The notes beneath the pieces are model-generated. The model worked only from the letters and a program-made list of their open reading frames with translations, did not search any database and was not told the origin of the DNA. Shown piece after piece: positions 46,101 to 54,409 of a stretch of 64,000 nt of DNA (within the stretch, counting starts at the first letter, position 1; every line of letters starts with the position of its first letter). Both the position numbers and the translations under genes were made by a program. Origin of the DNA: Gemmatimonas sp. (lineage in GTDB: Bacteria; Gemmatimonadota; Gemmatimonadetes; Gemmatimonadales; Gemmatimonadaceae); contig JAABRO010000011.1 in NCBI GenBank assembly GCA_011390885.1, forward strand, positions 1-64,000, given 5' to 3'.

Positions 46101-46213
46101 ACCAGAAGGTGGGCCGCGACGCGCTCGAGCGCGCCGACGTCCTGCGCAAGGAACTCGACGCGGCCAAGGCCGAGCTCGATCGCGCGATCGGGCCGGCGAC
46201 CCGCATGGACTGA
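43148..46213 (+). CDS. Secreted VPS10/sortilin-type BNR-repeat protein (paralogue 2)
   Basis: About 1,021 residues with a signal peptide (LATSLTMVALAAASLSAQ). Asp-box repeats include RTTDGGESW, RSTDAGATW, KTTDAGKTW and RSDDAGATW across about residues 60-750, the same architecture as the protein at 3380. A Pro/Arg and acidic linker (PPPPPRGRRSADPEEEAE, about 815-835) sits where paralogue 1 has a Gly/Asp insert, and an Ig-like strand region and helical tail follow. No catalytic residues can be assigned. ATG at 43148 is used; ATG at 43154 or 43157 are alternatives, with a GAGA sequence upstream. TAAATTTTC at 43066 overlaps the previous stop and could be promoter-like. A terminator hairpin follows at 46240. 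Confidence 0.85.
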   Translation: MVMMGRPLATSLTMVALAAASLSAQPARNAAAGTAGVNPAAFAGMQFRYAGHSVGGRVTAVTGVPSQPRTFYMGVASGGLFRTTDGGESWQPISDGKIPLGSMGAITVADSDPNVIWVGTGSDGARSNVSTGRGVYRSTDAGATWSFAGLYNAGQIGALRVHPTDPNTAWVSATGDVFKRNTERGIFKTTDAGKTWRKTLYLNDSTGASDVELKPGDPNTVYAWMARLERKPWTIISGSREGGFYKSTDGGVTFRKTGTGLPNKLIGKGNIAVTAANPERLYLLVEAEPGGGLYRSDDAGATWQVVNTTPGLITRPFYYTTLGADPTNADVVYAGAEGFYKSTDGGKTMTSFPTPHGDNHDIWINPTNGQTMVQANDGGANVSYDGGRTWSTQRNQPTAEFYGVWPDNRFPYNLYSAQQDNSTWFWSSVGNPFDASALQTGPGCETGPIIPHPTEPNIIYGSCKGQFAVMNTETRQTRNYWIGGQSLYGNAGQDLIFRIQRTAPMALSPHDPSVLYYGTQYVHRTRDKGVTWEKISPDLTWYPQDHRQGASGEPITRDVTGEEFYSTLYAITESPHEAGVIWTGANDGPFHITRDGGKTWTDITPKDLEKGGRVAWVEASPHRPGSAYFATYRYLLGDYAPYIYRTDDYGQTWTKLTTGKNGIPGDTPTRVVREDPDREGLLYAGTEFGLYISFDNGANWQPFNLNMPQIPINQILVHKKDLIVATQGRGNWILHNVTALHGLGATTHTEALHVYTPRPGVRTTGAAAQYFGPQVDYHLSSAPVDTVRIEIRDAQGQVVNSYKSGVMPPPPPRGRRSADPEEEAEQAMMVGRGGPAAPAAPVLNVVSASAGFNRFTWGVQHQNGFGAPPGNYTVTVSVGGLSKTVPLTVEIDPRLAAEGYTAADLQEQFTHNVRMRAMVGEVNALIARARQAETRLTAAGAPAADSLAKVKKVLHGQLLTQPVRYGKPGLQAHIQYLSGMTTRVDQKVGRDALERADVLRKELDAAKAELDRAIGPATRMD

Positions 46214-46239
46214 TTGTCGCTCCCTGTTCCACGTGGCCG

Positions 46240-46273
46240 AACCGCCGGTGCTCCCTCGGGGGCGCCGGCGGTT
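46240..46273 (+). terminator. Terminator after the second VPS10-like gene
   Basis: Twelve-pair stem (46240-46251 with 46262-46273, one G-U pair) and 10-nt loop, beginning 27 nt after the stop and followed by TCGTTTG. A good candidate for intrinsic termination. Confidence 0.72.
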
Positions 46274-46380
46274 TCGTTTGATGCCGACTCCATCGCCCCT
46301 CCGCTAGCTTTCCCGTCAGTGGGGCGCCGCGGGCCTGCGACGCCACCAGCGATTCGTCACGATCATGCTCTGGAGTGCCG

Positions 46381-47886
46381 GTGTCGGTGCAGCGCGCAGT
46401 GTTGAAGAGGGAAGGTGAGGTGGCCCATGCGCCCCTCACGCAGGAGTGGCGTCTCGCCTCGCGGGCACGCCGCGGTGTGACTGGCGCGCTGCTGCTGGGC
46501 GCGGCGTTGCTGGGCGCCTGCGGACGCGATCAGGCGAGTGCGCAGGACGGTGTGGGCGGCACGGGGGACAGCACGGTCACACGCGCCGATTCGGGGAGCG
46601 TCTCGCCCGCGGACACTGCGGCCGTCGCCAGCGACACTTCGACCGCCGTGCCCGACACCTCGCGCGCCGGCCGCCTCGCGCGACGCGTCCCCCGCCCCGA
46701 CTCGGTGCGTGCGCTCTATGTGAACGCCTGGGCGGCCGGCTCGCGCTCGCGCATGGAGAACCTCATCCGCATCGCGGATGAGACCGAGATCAACGCGTTC
46801 ATCATCGACATCAAGGAATCGGACACGTACCTCGCGTACTCCGACACGAAGATCCCGCTCGCCCTCGAGATCGGTGCGCACACGCGGCCGGCCACGAAGT
46901 GGCTGCCGGCGCTCATCGACACGCTCAACGCGCACGGCATCTTCTCCATCGCGCGCATCGTGGTGTTCAAGGACCGCATGCTCGCCGAGAAGAAGCCGGA
47001 GCTTGCCATCCGCCACGCGAACGGCAGCGTGTGGAAGGACAACAAGGGTGGCCCGTGGGTGAACCCGTACGACAAGCGCGTGTGGGACTACAACATCGCC
47101 ATCGCCAGGGAAGCGCTCGACATGGGCTTCGGCGAGCTGCAGTGGGACTACGTGCGCTTCCCCGACGTGACCAACTCCGCGCGTGCGGTGATGCGCTACC
47201 CGGGCAGCGACAGCGTCTCTCGCGCCGACAACATCCGCAACTTCATCGCCTACTCCAAGCAGGCGTTGGCGGAGTACAAGGTCCCGGTCACCGCCGACAT
47301 CTTCGGCCTCGTGACGCACCTCGAAGGTGACGTGGAGATCGGGCAGAACATGGAGCGCGTCGTGTCGGTGGCCGACGCGGTGCTGCCCATGGTGTACCCG
47401 TCGCACTACGCGTCGGGGCTCTACGGCTTCGCGAAGCCGATCGCCAATCCGTACCAGATCGTGCGCCTCGCGGTCACCGACGCGGTCGAGCGTGCGCGCT
47501 TCGTGCGGGACTCCACGGGCAAGCCCGTGGCAGAGGTCATGCCGTGGCTCGAAGCCATGAGCATTCGCGGCGCCGCGTACGGCGCCGCCGAGATCCGCGC
47601 GCAGATCCAGGCCACCTATGACGCCGGCGCGAAGAGCTGGGCGCTCTGGAACCCAGGCTCCAAGTTCGCCGAGTTCGAGGGCGCGTTGCGCCCGGCGAGC
47701 GGCGGACCGTCGGCGATCGAGCGCAGCGGCTGGACACCGCCGGCGTGGGAGCTGCCACGCAATCGCCTGAGCAAGGTGATCCTCAAGCGCGAGCAGGCGG
47801 CGCGCGTGGCCGACTCACTCAGCCGCGCGGGCGCCTCGGCACCCGCGCCGGCCGCGCCGAGCGCTACGACGACACCGCGCCCCTGA
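46381..47886 (+). CDS. Lipoprotein with putative glycosyl hydrolase (DUF4015) domain
   Basis: About 501 residues. After an N-terminal stretch, the hydrophobic ALLLGAALLGAC ends in a lipobox Cys, then a Ser/Thr/Asp-rich linker. The catalytic domain (about 115-450) matches DUF4015/GHL-type TIM-barrel proteins: VRALYVNAWAAGS, EINAFIIDIKESD, NAHGIFSIARIVVFKD, LQWDYVRFPD and VLPMVYPSHY. Acidic residues at strand ends (Asp in IIDIKESD, Asp in WDYVRFPD) are typical of GH13/GH66-like folds. Substrate unknown, perhaps cell-envelope polysaccharide. GTG at 46381 follows GGAG by 5 nt; GTG at 46420 would give a more ordinary signal peptide. TAGCTTTC lies at 46305. The gene end overlaps the convergent hydrolase by 23 nt. 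Confidence 0.78.
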   Translation: MSVQRAVLKREGEVAHAPLTQEWRLASRARRGVTGALLLGAALLGACGRDQASAQDGVGGTGDSTVTRADSGSVSPADTAAVASDTSTAVPDTSRAGRLARRVPRPDSVRALYVNAWAAGSRSRMENLIRIADETEINAFIIDIKESDTYLAYSDTKIPLALEIGAHTRPATKWLPALIDTLNAHGIFSIARIVVFKDRMLAEKKPELAIRHANGSVWKDNKGGPWVNPYDKRVWDYNIAIAREALDMGFGELQWDYVRFPDVTNSARAVMRYPGSDSVSRADNIRNFIAYSKQALAEYKVPVTADIFGLVTHLEGDVEIGQNMERVVSVADAVLPMVYPSHYASGLYGFAKPIANPYQIVRLAVTDAVERARFVRDSTGKPVAEVMPWLEAMSIRGAAYGAAEIRAQIQATYDAGAKSWALWNPGSKFAEFEGALRPASGGPSAIERSGWTPPAWELPRNRLSKVILKREQAARVADSLSRAGASAPAPAAPSATTTPRP

Positions 47887-48562
47887 ACTCGGCGATCGAG
47901 CGCGCCAGCCGGTCCATCGGCGCGCGCTCGAGCGGGTGCGGCGTGTCGGGAAACACTTCGGCGCTGCCGCGCGCCAGCTGACCGATCGCGTCGCGAAGTT
48001 CGCCCAGCGCCACGGTGGTGTCGCGATCGCCGAGGGCGAGCCGCACCGGGCAGGCGATGCGCGCCATGACCTCCGGCGTGAGCAGCGGTGCCGCGCCAAG
48101 CGCGACGAGCGCGTCGGCGGTGCCGCGCATGACCTGCTCCCAGCCCGTCGCCGTGTGCCGGGCCGCGAGCGTGGCCGCGAACGCCGGCACCTTCTCGGAA
48201 ACGCGCACCGGGTCCAGCTGCCGGATCGCGTCGGCGGCCACCGCGGGCGACCAGACGAGCTTGGTGCCAAGCGTGAACACACTGCGAATGCGCCCAGGCT
48301 GGTGCGCGGCGAGCAGCAGCCCCACGTACCCGCCCATGCTGTAACCGAACACGTCCACCGGCTCGCTTCCGTGCGCCTCGAGCCAGTCGGCCGCGTTCTC
48401 GGCGAAGTGCTCCAGCCGGAACGGGCGATCGGCCTCGGCGCACGCACCGTGTCCCTCGAAGTCGAGCGCGTGCACGTCGGTGAGGCCGTGCGCCGCGAGC
48501 GCGGGCTGGAGCGGGGCGAAGGTCGTGCGGTCGCCAAGGGCGCCGTGCAGGAGGAGCAGCAT
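47864..48562 (-). CDS. Alpha/beta hydrolase, 232 aa
   Basis: A compact cytosolic alpha/beta hydrolase. The oxyanion motif HGALG is at the very N-terminus (MLLLLHGALGDRTTF), the nucleophile is in FGYSMGGYVG, Asp in LALGDRDTTV and His in DTPHPLE. The VGLLLAAHQPGR helix after the nucleophile is typical of the MenH/BioH/proline iminopeptidase-like branch. No reaction can be assigned. ATG at 48562 leaves almost no residues before the first strand, so the real start could lie a little upstream, although no ribosome site is seen there. The gene is convergent with and overlaps the preceding glycosidase gene by 23 nt. Confidence 0.82.
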   Translation of the reverse strand: MLLLLHGALGDRTTFAPLQPALAAHGLTDVHALDFEGHGACAEADRPFRLEHFAENAADWLEAHGSEPVDVFGYSMGGYVGLLLAAHQPGRIRSVFTLGTKLVWSPAVAADAIRQLDPVRVSEKVPAFAATLAARHTATGWEQVMRGTADALVALGAAPLLTPEVMARIACPVRLALGDRDTTVALGELRDAIGQLARGSAEVFPDTPHPLERAPMDRLARSIAEFRGAVSS

Positions 48563-48648
48563 GGGACGTTTGGTGGTGGGCGTGCAGCCCCGGGGGTACG
48601 TTCTCGGGGATCGGTCGACCCCTCCAGTCTCTCCCACCGCTCCGAACG

Positions 48649-49839
48649 ATGTCCAGCACCCGCCGCGATTTCCTCAAGGTCACCGCCGCCGGCCTCGCGC
48701 TCGGTGCGCCCGCGTTGGTCGCTCCCCTCGACACCCTCGCCGCCTCCGTGCCACGTCGCGCGCCCGAGGTGCTCGTGCGCCGCGCCGTGAAGCCCGTCGT
48801 GATCGCCGACTACTCCGGCTACGAGTTTCGCAACGGCGGACCGGAGAACGCGGTGGAGCACGCGTATCGCCGCATCGTGGCCGGCGATGACGTGCTCGAC
48901 GCGCTCATGGGCGGCGTGAACATTCCCGAGCTCGATCCCACCGAGAATGGCATCGGCTATGGCGCGCTCCCCAACGCCGATGGCGTGGTGCAGCTCGACG
49001 CCTGCTGCATGCACGGTCCCACGCGGCGCGCCGGCGGCGTGGCGTGTCTCGAAGGCGTGCGCACGCCGTCGCTCGTGGCCAAGGCCGTGATGGAGTACAC
49101 CGACCACCACCTGCTCGTGGGCGAGGGAGCGCGCGAGTTCGCGCGCGCGATGGGCTTCACCATCGAGGCCGACCTCAACACCGACGACAGCCGCCGTCTC
49201 TGGCGCGAGTGGAAGCGACGTGTGGACCCCGAGCACTGGCTCGACCCGAAGGGTGGTGAGCGGCGCCTGCAGGACGTGCGCAATCGCCCGCGCCACGAGG
49301 TGGACCCGCTGCTCGAGGCCGGCCTGAGCATGGTGGACGACGGCCTCATTCGCGAAGGCTCCTTCTGGGGCACCATCAACTGCAACGGCATCGACGCCAA
49401 CGGCGACATCTGCGGCGTGACGACCACCAGCGGCCTCGCCTGGAAGATTCCGGGGCGCGCCGGCGATTCGCCCATCCTCGGCGCCGGCCTCTACGTGGAC
49501 AACGACGTGGGGGCCGCCGGCAGCACGGGGCGCGGCGAGGCCAACCTCTACAACCTGTCCAGCTACCTGATCGTGGAGGAGTTGCGGCGCGGCGCGCACC
49601 CCAAGGACGCAGGGCTGGCCGCGCTGCGCCGCATTCGCGCCAACACGCGTGAGGCGCGCCTGCTCAACGAGAAGGGAGAACCCAACTTCAACGTGCGCTT
49701 CTTCGTGATCGACAAGCAGGGCCGGCACGCCGGCGTGGCCATGTACCACAGCGGCGAAACCAAGTACGCGCTGTGCACCGAGAACGGCTCGAGCGCGCCC
49801 GACCTCGAGCCGCTGCTCCCCGGAGGGCCGCGCGGATGA
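48649..49839 (+). CDS. Tat-exported glycosylasparaginase-like Ntn hydrolase
   Basis: A 396-residue T2-family Ntn hydrolase. The Tat signal is STRRDFLKVTAAGLALGAPA. The mature N-terminus has VIADYSGYEFRNGGPENAVE and DALMGGVNIPELDPTENGIG; the family's catalytic Thr is Thr242 in FWGTINCNGID, where autocleavage would free the nucleophile. GDICGVTTTSGLAWKIPGR is the substrate-binding strand. N4-(beta-N-acetylglucosaminyl)-L-asparaginase removes Asn-linked sugars from glycopeptides; isoaspartyl peptidase or plain asparaginase are alternatives. A Tat signal means folded export. ATGA overlap with the amidohydrolase gene indicates coupling. TACGTTC at 48597 is promoter-like. Confidence 0.86.
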   Translation: MSSTRRDFLKVTAAGLALGAPALVAPLDTLAASVPRRAPEVLVRRAVKPVVIADYSGYEFRNGGPENAVEHAYRRIVAGDDVLDALMGGVNIPELDPTENGIGYGALPNADGVVQLDACCMHGPTRRAGGVACLEGVRTPSLVAKAVMEYTDHHLLVGEGAREFARAMGFTIEADLNTDDSRRLWREWKRRVDPEHWLDPKGGERRLQDVRNRPRHEVDPLLEAGLSMVDDGLIREGSFWGTINCNGIDANGDICGVTTTSGLAWKIPGRAGDSPILGAGLYVDNDVGAAGSTGRGEANLYNLSSYLIVEELRRGAHPKDAGLAALRRIRANTREARLLNEKGEPNFNVRFFVIDKQGRHAGVAMYHSGETKYALCTENGSSAPDLEPLLPGGPRG

Positions 49840-51587
49840 GGCGCCGTGCCCTGCTCGCGGCCGCCATGCTCTGTGCGTCCGCCTCGCTCGGCGCGCAGGA
49901 CGCCGATCTCATCCTCGAGAACGGTCGCTTCTGGACCGGCGACAGCACGCGCACGAACGTGAGCGCCGTGGCCATTCGCGGCGGGCGCTTCCTCGCCGTG
50001 GGCAGCGCGGCCGACGTGGCGCCGCACCGGGCCGCGCATACGCGCGTGGTGGACCTGGGCGGCCGTTTCGCCACGCCCGGCTTCATCGACAACCACACGC
50101 ACTTCAACCAGGCCGGTGGCCTGCTGCTCGGCGTAAACCTGCTCGACGTGGCCGAGCCGCGCGCGTTTGCGGCGCGCGTGAAGGACGCGCGCGACCGCCT
50201 GCCGGCGGGGGCGTGGATCACCGGCGGCGAATGGGGCGCGTACGAGGATTGGGCGGCCAACAGCACGGGCACGCGGCCGTCGCGCGGCAGCGGCGAGCGG
50301 TTCTTCCCCGATCGTGCGGTGATCGACTCCGTCACGCCGAACACTCCCGCCCTGCTCAACCGCTGGGACCGCAGCGCGTGGCTGGCCAATGGCGCGGCGC
50401 TGACGGCGGCCGGCCTCTCGTGCGATGCGCCGGTGGAGGGGCTCGAGTGCGCGAGCGGCCGCGCCACGGGCCACGTGATCGGCGAGGCTCTGCGTCGCGT
50501 GCGCGTGGTGATCCCCGAGAAGTCGTTCGAGCAGCGGTTGCGCGAGGCGCGCGTGGCCATCGCGCACCTCAACGAGATGGGCGTCACCAGCATCCACGAC
50601 ATCACGCCGCGTGAACAGCTGCCGGTGTACCACGAGCTCAAGCGCCGCGGCGAGCTCACGGTGCGCGTGTACGCGCGCCCGACGCTCGACAAGTGGGACG
50701 CACTCAGCTTCGTGGGCATTCCACACGGCTTCGGCGACGAGTACCTGCGCATTGGCGGGCTCAAGGGGTTCGTGGATGGCATCCAGGGCAACAGCACGGC
50801 CCGCTTCTACGAGCCGCAGCTGCACAGCGGCGAGCGCGGCACGTGGCGCGACTCCACCAACACGGCCGCCACGCGCGGCCCGGGCTCCGGCATGCAGCCC
50901 GAGGGGAACATGCTGCGCAACCTGCGCGGCGCCGACCTCGCCGGGCTCTGGCCGCAGGTGCACGCCATCGGTGACGAAGCCATCGACACGCTGCTCACGC
51001 TGTACGAAACCGTGATGACCGAGAACCCGACACGCGAGCGGCGCTATCGCATCATCCACTCGCAGGTGCTGCGTGGCCCCGAGGTGGCGCAGCGCTACGC
51101 GAAGCTGGGCGTGATCGCGGAAGTGCAGCCATATCACGCCATCGACGACATGCGATGGATGGAGGAGCGCATCGGCGTGCGCTCGCGCTGGGCCTACGCC
51201 TTCCGCACGTTGCACGACGCGGGGGTGCGCCTCACCTTCGGCAGCGACTGGCCCGGCACGAACGCCAGCTGGTACACGGCCAACCCCATGCAGATTCTCT
51301 ACGCGGCCGTCACGCGTCGTACGCTCGATGGCGATCCGCCGGGAGGCTGGTTCCCCGAAGAGCGGCTGGATCTCGCGACGTCGCTGCGCGCGTACACCGT
51401 GCAGAACGCGTGGGCGGCCGGCGAGGAGGACGAGAAAGGGCGCATCGCGCCAGGGTTCCTCGCCGACGTGGTGGTGCTGGAGCGCGACCTGTTCGCGATT
51501 CCGCCGGAACAGCTCAAGGACGTGAAAGCCCTGTTGACGGTGGTGGGTGGTCGCGTGGTGCATGCGGCCGCGCCGTTCGCCCGATAG
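49836..51587 (+). CDS. Exported amidohydrolase (YtcJ-like)
   Basis: A 583-residue amidohydrolase-3 protein with a signal peptide (RALLAAAMLCASASLGAQ). Metal-binding HTHF in GFIDNHTHFNQ, a later His in VHAIGDEAID, another His in RIIHSQVL and terminal catalytic Asp in TFGSDWPGTN are all present. These enzymes hydrolyse C-N bonds of formamides, imides or N-substituted compounds outside the cytoplasm; substrates of YtcJ-like proteins are mostly unknown. ATG at 49836 overlaps the previous stop (ATGA) and follows GGAGG by 10 nt, which settles the start. Pairing with a glycosylasparaginase suggests scavenging of nitrogen from extracellular peptides or glycans. Confidence 0.88.
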   Translation: MRRRALLAAAMLCASASLGAQDADLILENGRFWTGDSTRTNVSAVAIRGGRFLAVGSAADVAPHRAAHTRVVDLGGRFATPGFIDNHTHFNQAGGLLLGVNLLDVAEPRAFAARVKDARDRLPAGAWITGGEWGAYEDWAANSTGTRPSRGSGERFFPDRAVIDSVTPNTPALLNRWDRSAWLANGAALTAAGLSCDAPVEGLECASGRATGHVIGEALRRVRVVIPEKSFEQRLREARVAIAHLNEMGVTSIHDITPREQLPVYHELKRRGELTVRVYARPTLDKWDALSFVGIPHGFGDEYLRIGGLKGFVDGIQGNSTARFYEPQLHSGERGTWRDSTNTAATRGPGSGMQPEGNMLRNLRGADLAGLWPQVHAIGDEAIDTLLTLYETVMTENPTRERRYRIIHSQVLRGPEVAQRYAKLGVIAEVQPYHAIDDMRWMEERIGVRSRWAYAFRTLHDAGVRLTFGSDWPGTNASWYTANPMQILYAAVTRRTLDGDPPGGWFPEERLDLATSLRAYTVQNAWAAGEEDEKGRIAPGFLADVVVLERDLFAIPPEQLKDVKALLTVVGGRVVHAAAPFAR

Positions 51588-51647
51588 CCGCCGCCAGTAC
51601 TCCGCGACCGCGTCACCGCGCGCTTGGATCACTCGACGATCTCACCC

Positions 51648-52787
51648 ATGCTGCACACTCGTCTCATCGTACTCGTCGCACTCACTGCCGCCGCCACCGC
51701 GGCATGCGCCGATCGCACCACGTCGTCCGACGGGCTCATCGAGTGGACAGTCGACGTCACCCCGATCCTCGCCATCACTGGCGACGACGCGCAGGGCGAA
51801 CCGCAGATCGGCGCCGCTGAGGGGGTGACGCGCCTCCCCGATGGCGGCGTGCTGGTGGCCGATCGCGGCCTCTTCGCCCTGCGCTGGTTCGACAGCACCG
51901 GCACGCTCGTGCGATCACTCGGCCGCGAGGGCAAGGGACCGAACGAGTTCGAGTACATCGCGCAGTTGCACCGCTGCGGCGATTCCGTGTACATCAACGA
52001 GATCACGAAAGCCAAGCCGTGGCTCGTGTACGGTCTCGACGGCACGATGGCGCGGGACTTTGCCTTCGACTCACCACAAGGCATTCCGACGTACCGCACC
52101 GCGTGCGGACCTGCTGGTCGCTTTCTCCACATGGGATGGGAGCGCCGCGAAGGACCGCCAGGTGAACCCGGTCGTGCCCGCGGCCTCGTGCCGTTCTGGC
52201 TGAGCGACGCCACGGGGCGCGCCACCGCGCCGCTCGGCGACCTGCCGGGCTCCGAGCGACTCGTCACGCCGAACGGCTCGGGACCGCATCCACTCGGTCG
52301 CGAACCCGTGCTCTCCATCGGGCGCACGCGTGCCTACGTGGGCACGGCCGACAGCTTCACCGTGCGCACCTTCAGCCTCGACGGCGAGCCCCTCGAGTCG
52401 CTGCGTTTCGCGGACACCGACCTGCGCACCACCCCCGACGACATCGAACGCTACAAGTACCTCGACACCGTGGGCCGCACGGACGCGCGCAAGGCGAGCG
52501 CCGAGCGACAGTGGGCAACCGTGGAGTTTCCACCCACCGTGCCGGCGTACGACGCCATGCTCGTGGACGCGCGCGATCACCTCTGGGTGCGCCGCCTGCC
52601 ACGGCGCATCGGTGCCGAGGCGGAGTGGATCGTCTTCGCGCCCGACGGCGCCCCGGCGGCGCGCGTGACGCTCCCCGGTGACCTGACCGTCCACGAGATT
52701 GGCGATGGGTATATTGCAGGGATTCGAACGGACGCGGCCGACGGTGGCCAGGTCATCGAGATGTACACGCTTCGCCGGACTCCCTGA
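51648..52787 (+). CDS. Six-bladed-propeller-like lipoprotein
   Basis: A 379-residue lipoprotein: signal peptide LIVLVALTAAATAAC with Cys about residue 19. Propeller-like repeats include VTRLPDGGVLVADRGLFALR, with REGKGPNEFEYI, the same motif as the exported protein at 27576, so the two are distant paralogues. The mid and C-terminal parts add blades (SDATGRATAPLGDLPGSE, MLVDARDHLWVRRLP). Function unknown; a ligand-binding or protein-interaction role is likely. ATG at 51648 gives the standard lipoprotein signal. The stop overlaps the multicopper oxidase start in TGATG, so the two proteins are translationally coupled and perhaps work together. Confidence 0.8.
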   Translation: MLHTRLIVLVALTAAATAACADRTTSSDGLIEWTVDVTPILAITGDDAQGEPQIGAAEGVTRLPDGGVLVADRGLFALRWFDSTGTLVRSLGREGKGPNEFEYIAQLHRCGDSVYINEITKAKPWLVYGLDGTMARDFAFDSPQGIPTYRTACGPAGRFLHMGWERREGPPGEPGRARGLVPFWLSDATGRATAPLGDLPGSERLVTPNGSGPHPLGREPVLSIGRTRAYVGTADSFTVRTFSLDGEPLESLRFADTDLRTTPDDIERYKYLDTVGRTDARKASAERQWATVEFPPTVPAYDAMLVDARDHLWVRRLPRRIGAEAEWIVFAPDGAPAARVTLPGDLTVHEIGDGYIAGIRTDAADGGQVIEMYTLRRTP

Positions 52788-54343
52788 TGGATCGTCGTGA
52801 CTTCCTGCGCGCGGCCGCGGTGGCCGGTGGCGGCCTGCTGACCGCGCGCTCGGCGCCGCTCGCGGCCTTCGCCGAGCGCTTTCGCGGTGAGCGGGCGCTC
52901 GCGTCCACTGGCATCCGCGCCGCCGCGCACACGCCAGGCCCGCTGTACATCCCGCCCACCGTGTCGGCCAACGGCCTCACGCTCACGGCGCGCGCGATCA
53001 CCGCCGAGATCGCGCCGGGTGTGCGCTCGCCGGTGTTCACGCTGGGCGACGGTCCTGTGGCCCCAACCATTCGCGCCCGTGCGGGTGAGCGGGCACGCAT
53101 CACGCTCAAGAACGCGCTCTCCGAACCCACGATCCTGCACTGGCACGGGCTGCGTCCGCCCGAGAAGGACGACGGACACCCTCGGCTCGCGATCGATCCG
53201 GGCGCGGAGTATCGCTACGACTTCGCGCTGAACGAGCGCGCCGGCACGTACTGGTATCACCCGCATCCGCACATGCGTACCGCGGCGCAGGTGCACCTGG
53301 GCATGGCCGGCCTGTTCATCATCACCGACGAGGCCGAAGAGCGGCTCGGACTCCCGAGCGGCGACCGCGAGCTTGGCCTCGTGCTGCAGGACAAGCGCCC
53401 GGACGGCGAAGGACGCATTGCGTACAACGTCACCATGGGGCACGACATGATGGAGGGGCTGCTCGGGAGCGCAGCCTACACCAATGGCGTCCGCCTGCCG
53501 AGCGTGAACGTGGACTCGGCGCTCTATCGCGTGCGCGTGCTCGGCGCGGGCAGCGCGCGCATCTTCCGCCTCGCGCTGTCGAACGGGAAGCCGCTCACGC
53601 TCATCGGCACCGACGGCGGCCTGCTCGAGCGCCCCGTGTCGCTGCCGCACATGGACCTCAGCACCGGCGAGCGCGCCGACCTGCTGCTCGACTTCTCGGG
53701 GCTCCCCGTCGGCACGCGCGTGATGCTGCAGTCCGCGGCGTTCGACCCGCCGTACCGCGGCATGGGTGGCGGCATGGGCATGGGCGGCGGCGGGATGGGC
53801 GGCGGCGGGATGGGCGGTGGCATGGGGATGGGCGGCATGGGCGGCGGCGCGGTGATCCGGCAGGGCGCCGCGTTCGACCTGCTCGAGTTCGTGGTGGCCC
53901 GCGAGGTGCGTGAGAGCGCGCGCATTCCGGAGCGGCTCTCCACGATCGCGCCCGTGAACACGGCGGCGATCAGCACCACGCGCGAGTTCCGCTTCCGCAG
54001 CGCCATGATGCAGCACACGATCAACGGCGACATGTTCGACATGGAGCGCATCGACGTGACGGTGCCGTTCGGCGCCACCGAGAAGTGGACGTTCATCAAC
54101 GACGGCCCCTTCCCGCACCCGGTACACATGCACGCCGTGCAGTTCCGCGTGGTGGAGCGCGTGGGCGTGCGCAACCAGCTGTTCCCGTGGGAGCAGGGGT
54201 GGAAGGACACCGTGCTCGTGTATCCGGGCGAGCGGGTGTCGGTGGTGGCCACCTTCGATGCCCAGCGCGGCCGCTTCCTCATGCACTGCCACAACCTGGA
54301 GCATGAGGACCACGGCATGATGATGAACTTCGCGGTGGTCTAG
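52787..54343 (+). CDS. Tat-exported multicopper oxidase with Met/Gly-rich loop
   Basis: A 518-residue three-cupredoxin multicopper oxidase. The Tat signal is MDRRDFLRAAAVAGGGLL. Copper ligands are complete: HWHG (His118, His120), HPHPH (158-162), HPVHMH (444-449) and HCHNLEHEDHGMM (His500, Cys501, His502, His506, Met511 area) for the type 1 and trinuclear sites. A repeated Gly/Met-rich loop at residues 325-354 resembles the Met-rich segment of CueO, which binds Cu(I). Role: periplasmic Cu(I) or phenol oxidation, likely copper tolerance. The start overlaps the preceding lipoprotein stop by 1 nt. A weak terminator follows the gene. Confidence 0.92.
   Translation: MDRRDFLRAAAVAGGGLLTARSAPLAAFAERFRGERALASTGIRAAAHTPGPLYIPPTVSANGLTLTARAITAEIAPGVRSPVFTLGDGPVAPTIRARAGERARITLKNALSEPTILHWHGLRPPEKDDGHPRLAIDPGAEYRYDFALNERAGTYWYHPHPHMRTAAQVHLGMAGLFIITDEAEERLGLPSGDRELGLVLQDKRPDGEGRIAYNVTMGHDMMEGLLGSAAYTNGVRLPSVNVDSALYRVRVLGAGSARIFRLALSNGKPLTLIGTDGGLLERPVSLPHMDLSTGERADLLLDFSGLPVGTRVMLQSAAFDPPYRGMGGGMGMGGGGMGGGGMGGGMGMGGMGGGAVIRQGAAFDLLEFVVAREVRESARIPERLSTIAPVNTAAISTTREFRFRSAMMQHTINGDMFDMERIDVTVPFGATEKWTFINDGPFPHPVHMHAVQFRVVERVGVRNQLFPWEQGWKDTVLVYPGERVSVVATFDAQRGRFLMHCHNLEHEDHGMMMNFAVV
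53759..53848 (+). repeat. Gly/Met-rich repeat in the multicopper oxidase gene
   Basis: Thirty codons made almost only of GGC/GGG/GGT and ATG, encoding 21 Gly and 8 Met with an Ala-free GMGGG pattern. It lies between the second and third cupredoxin domains, where CueO has its Met-rich helix. Confidence 0.85.
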
Positions 54344-54352
54344 CCGGCGAGC

Positions 54353-54373
54353 CCCGAGGGGAGACCCTCCGGG
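54353..54373 (+). terminator. Weak terminator after the multicopper oxidase
   Basis: An imperfect hairpin (CCCGAGGG paired with CCCTCCGGG, one bulge) 9 nt after the stop, with a run of five T starting 8 nt beyond the stem. The stem is short and the T-run late, so confidence is low. Confidence 0.35.
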
Positions 54374-54409
54374 CCGAGACTTTTTCTGCCGCACCGGGTA
54401 CAAGTTGGA

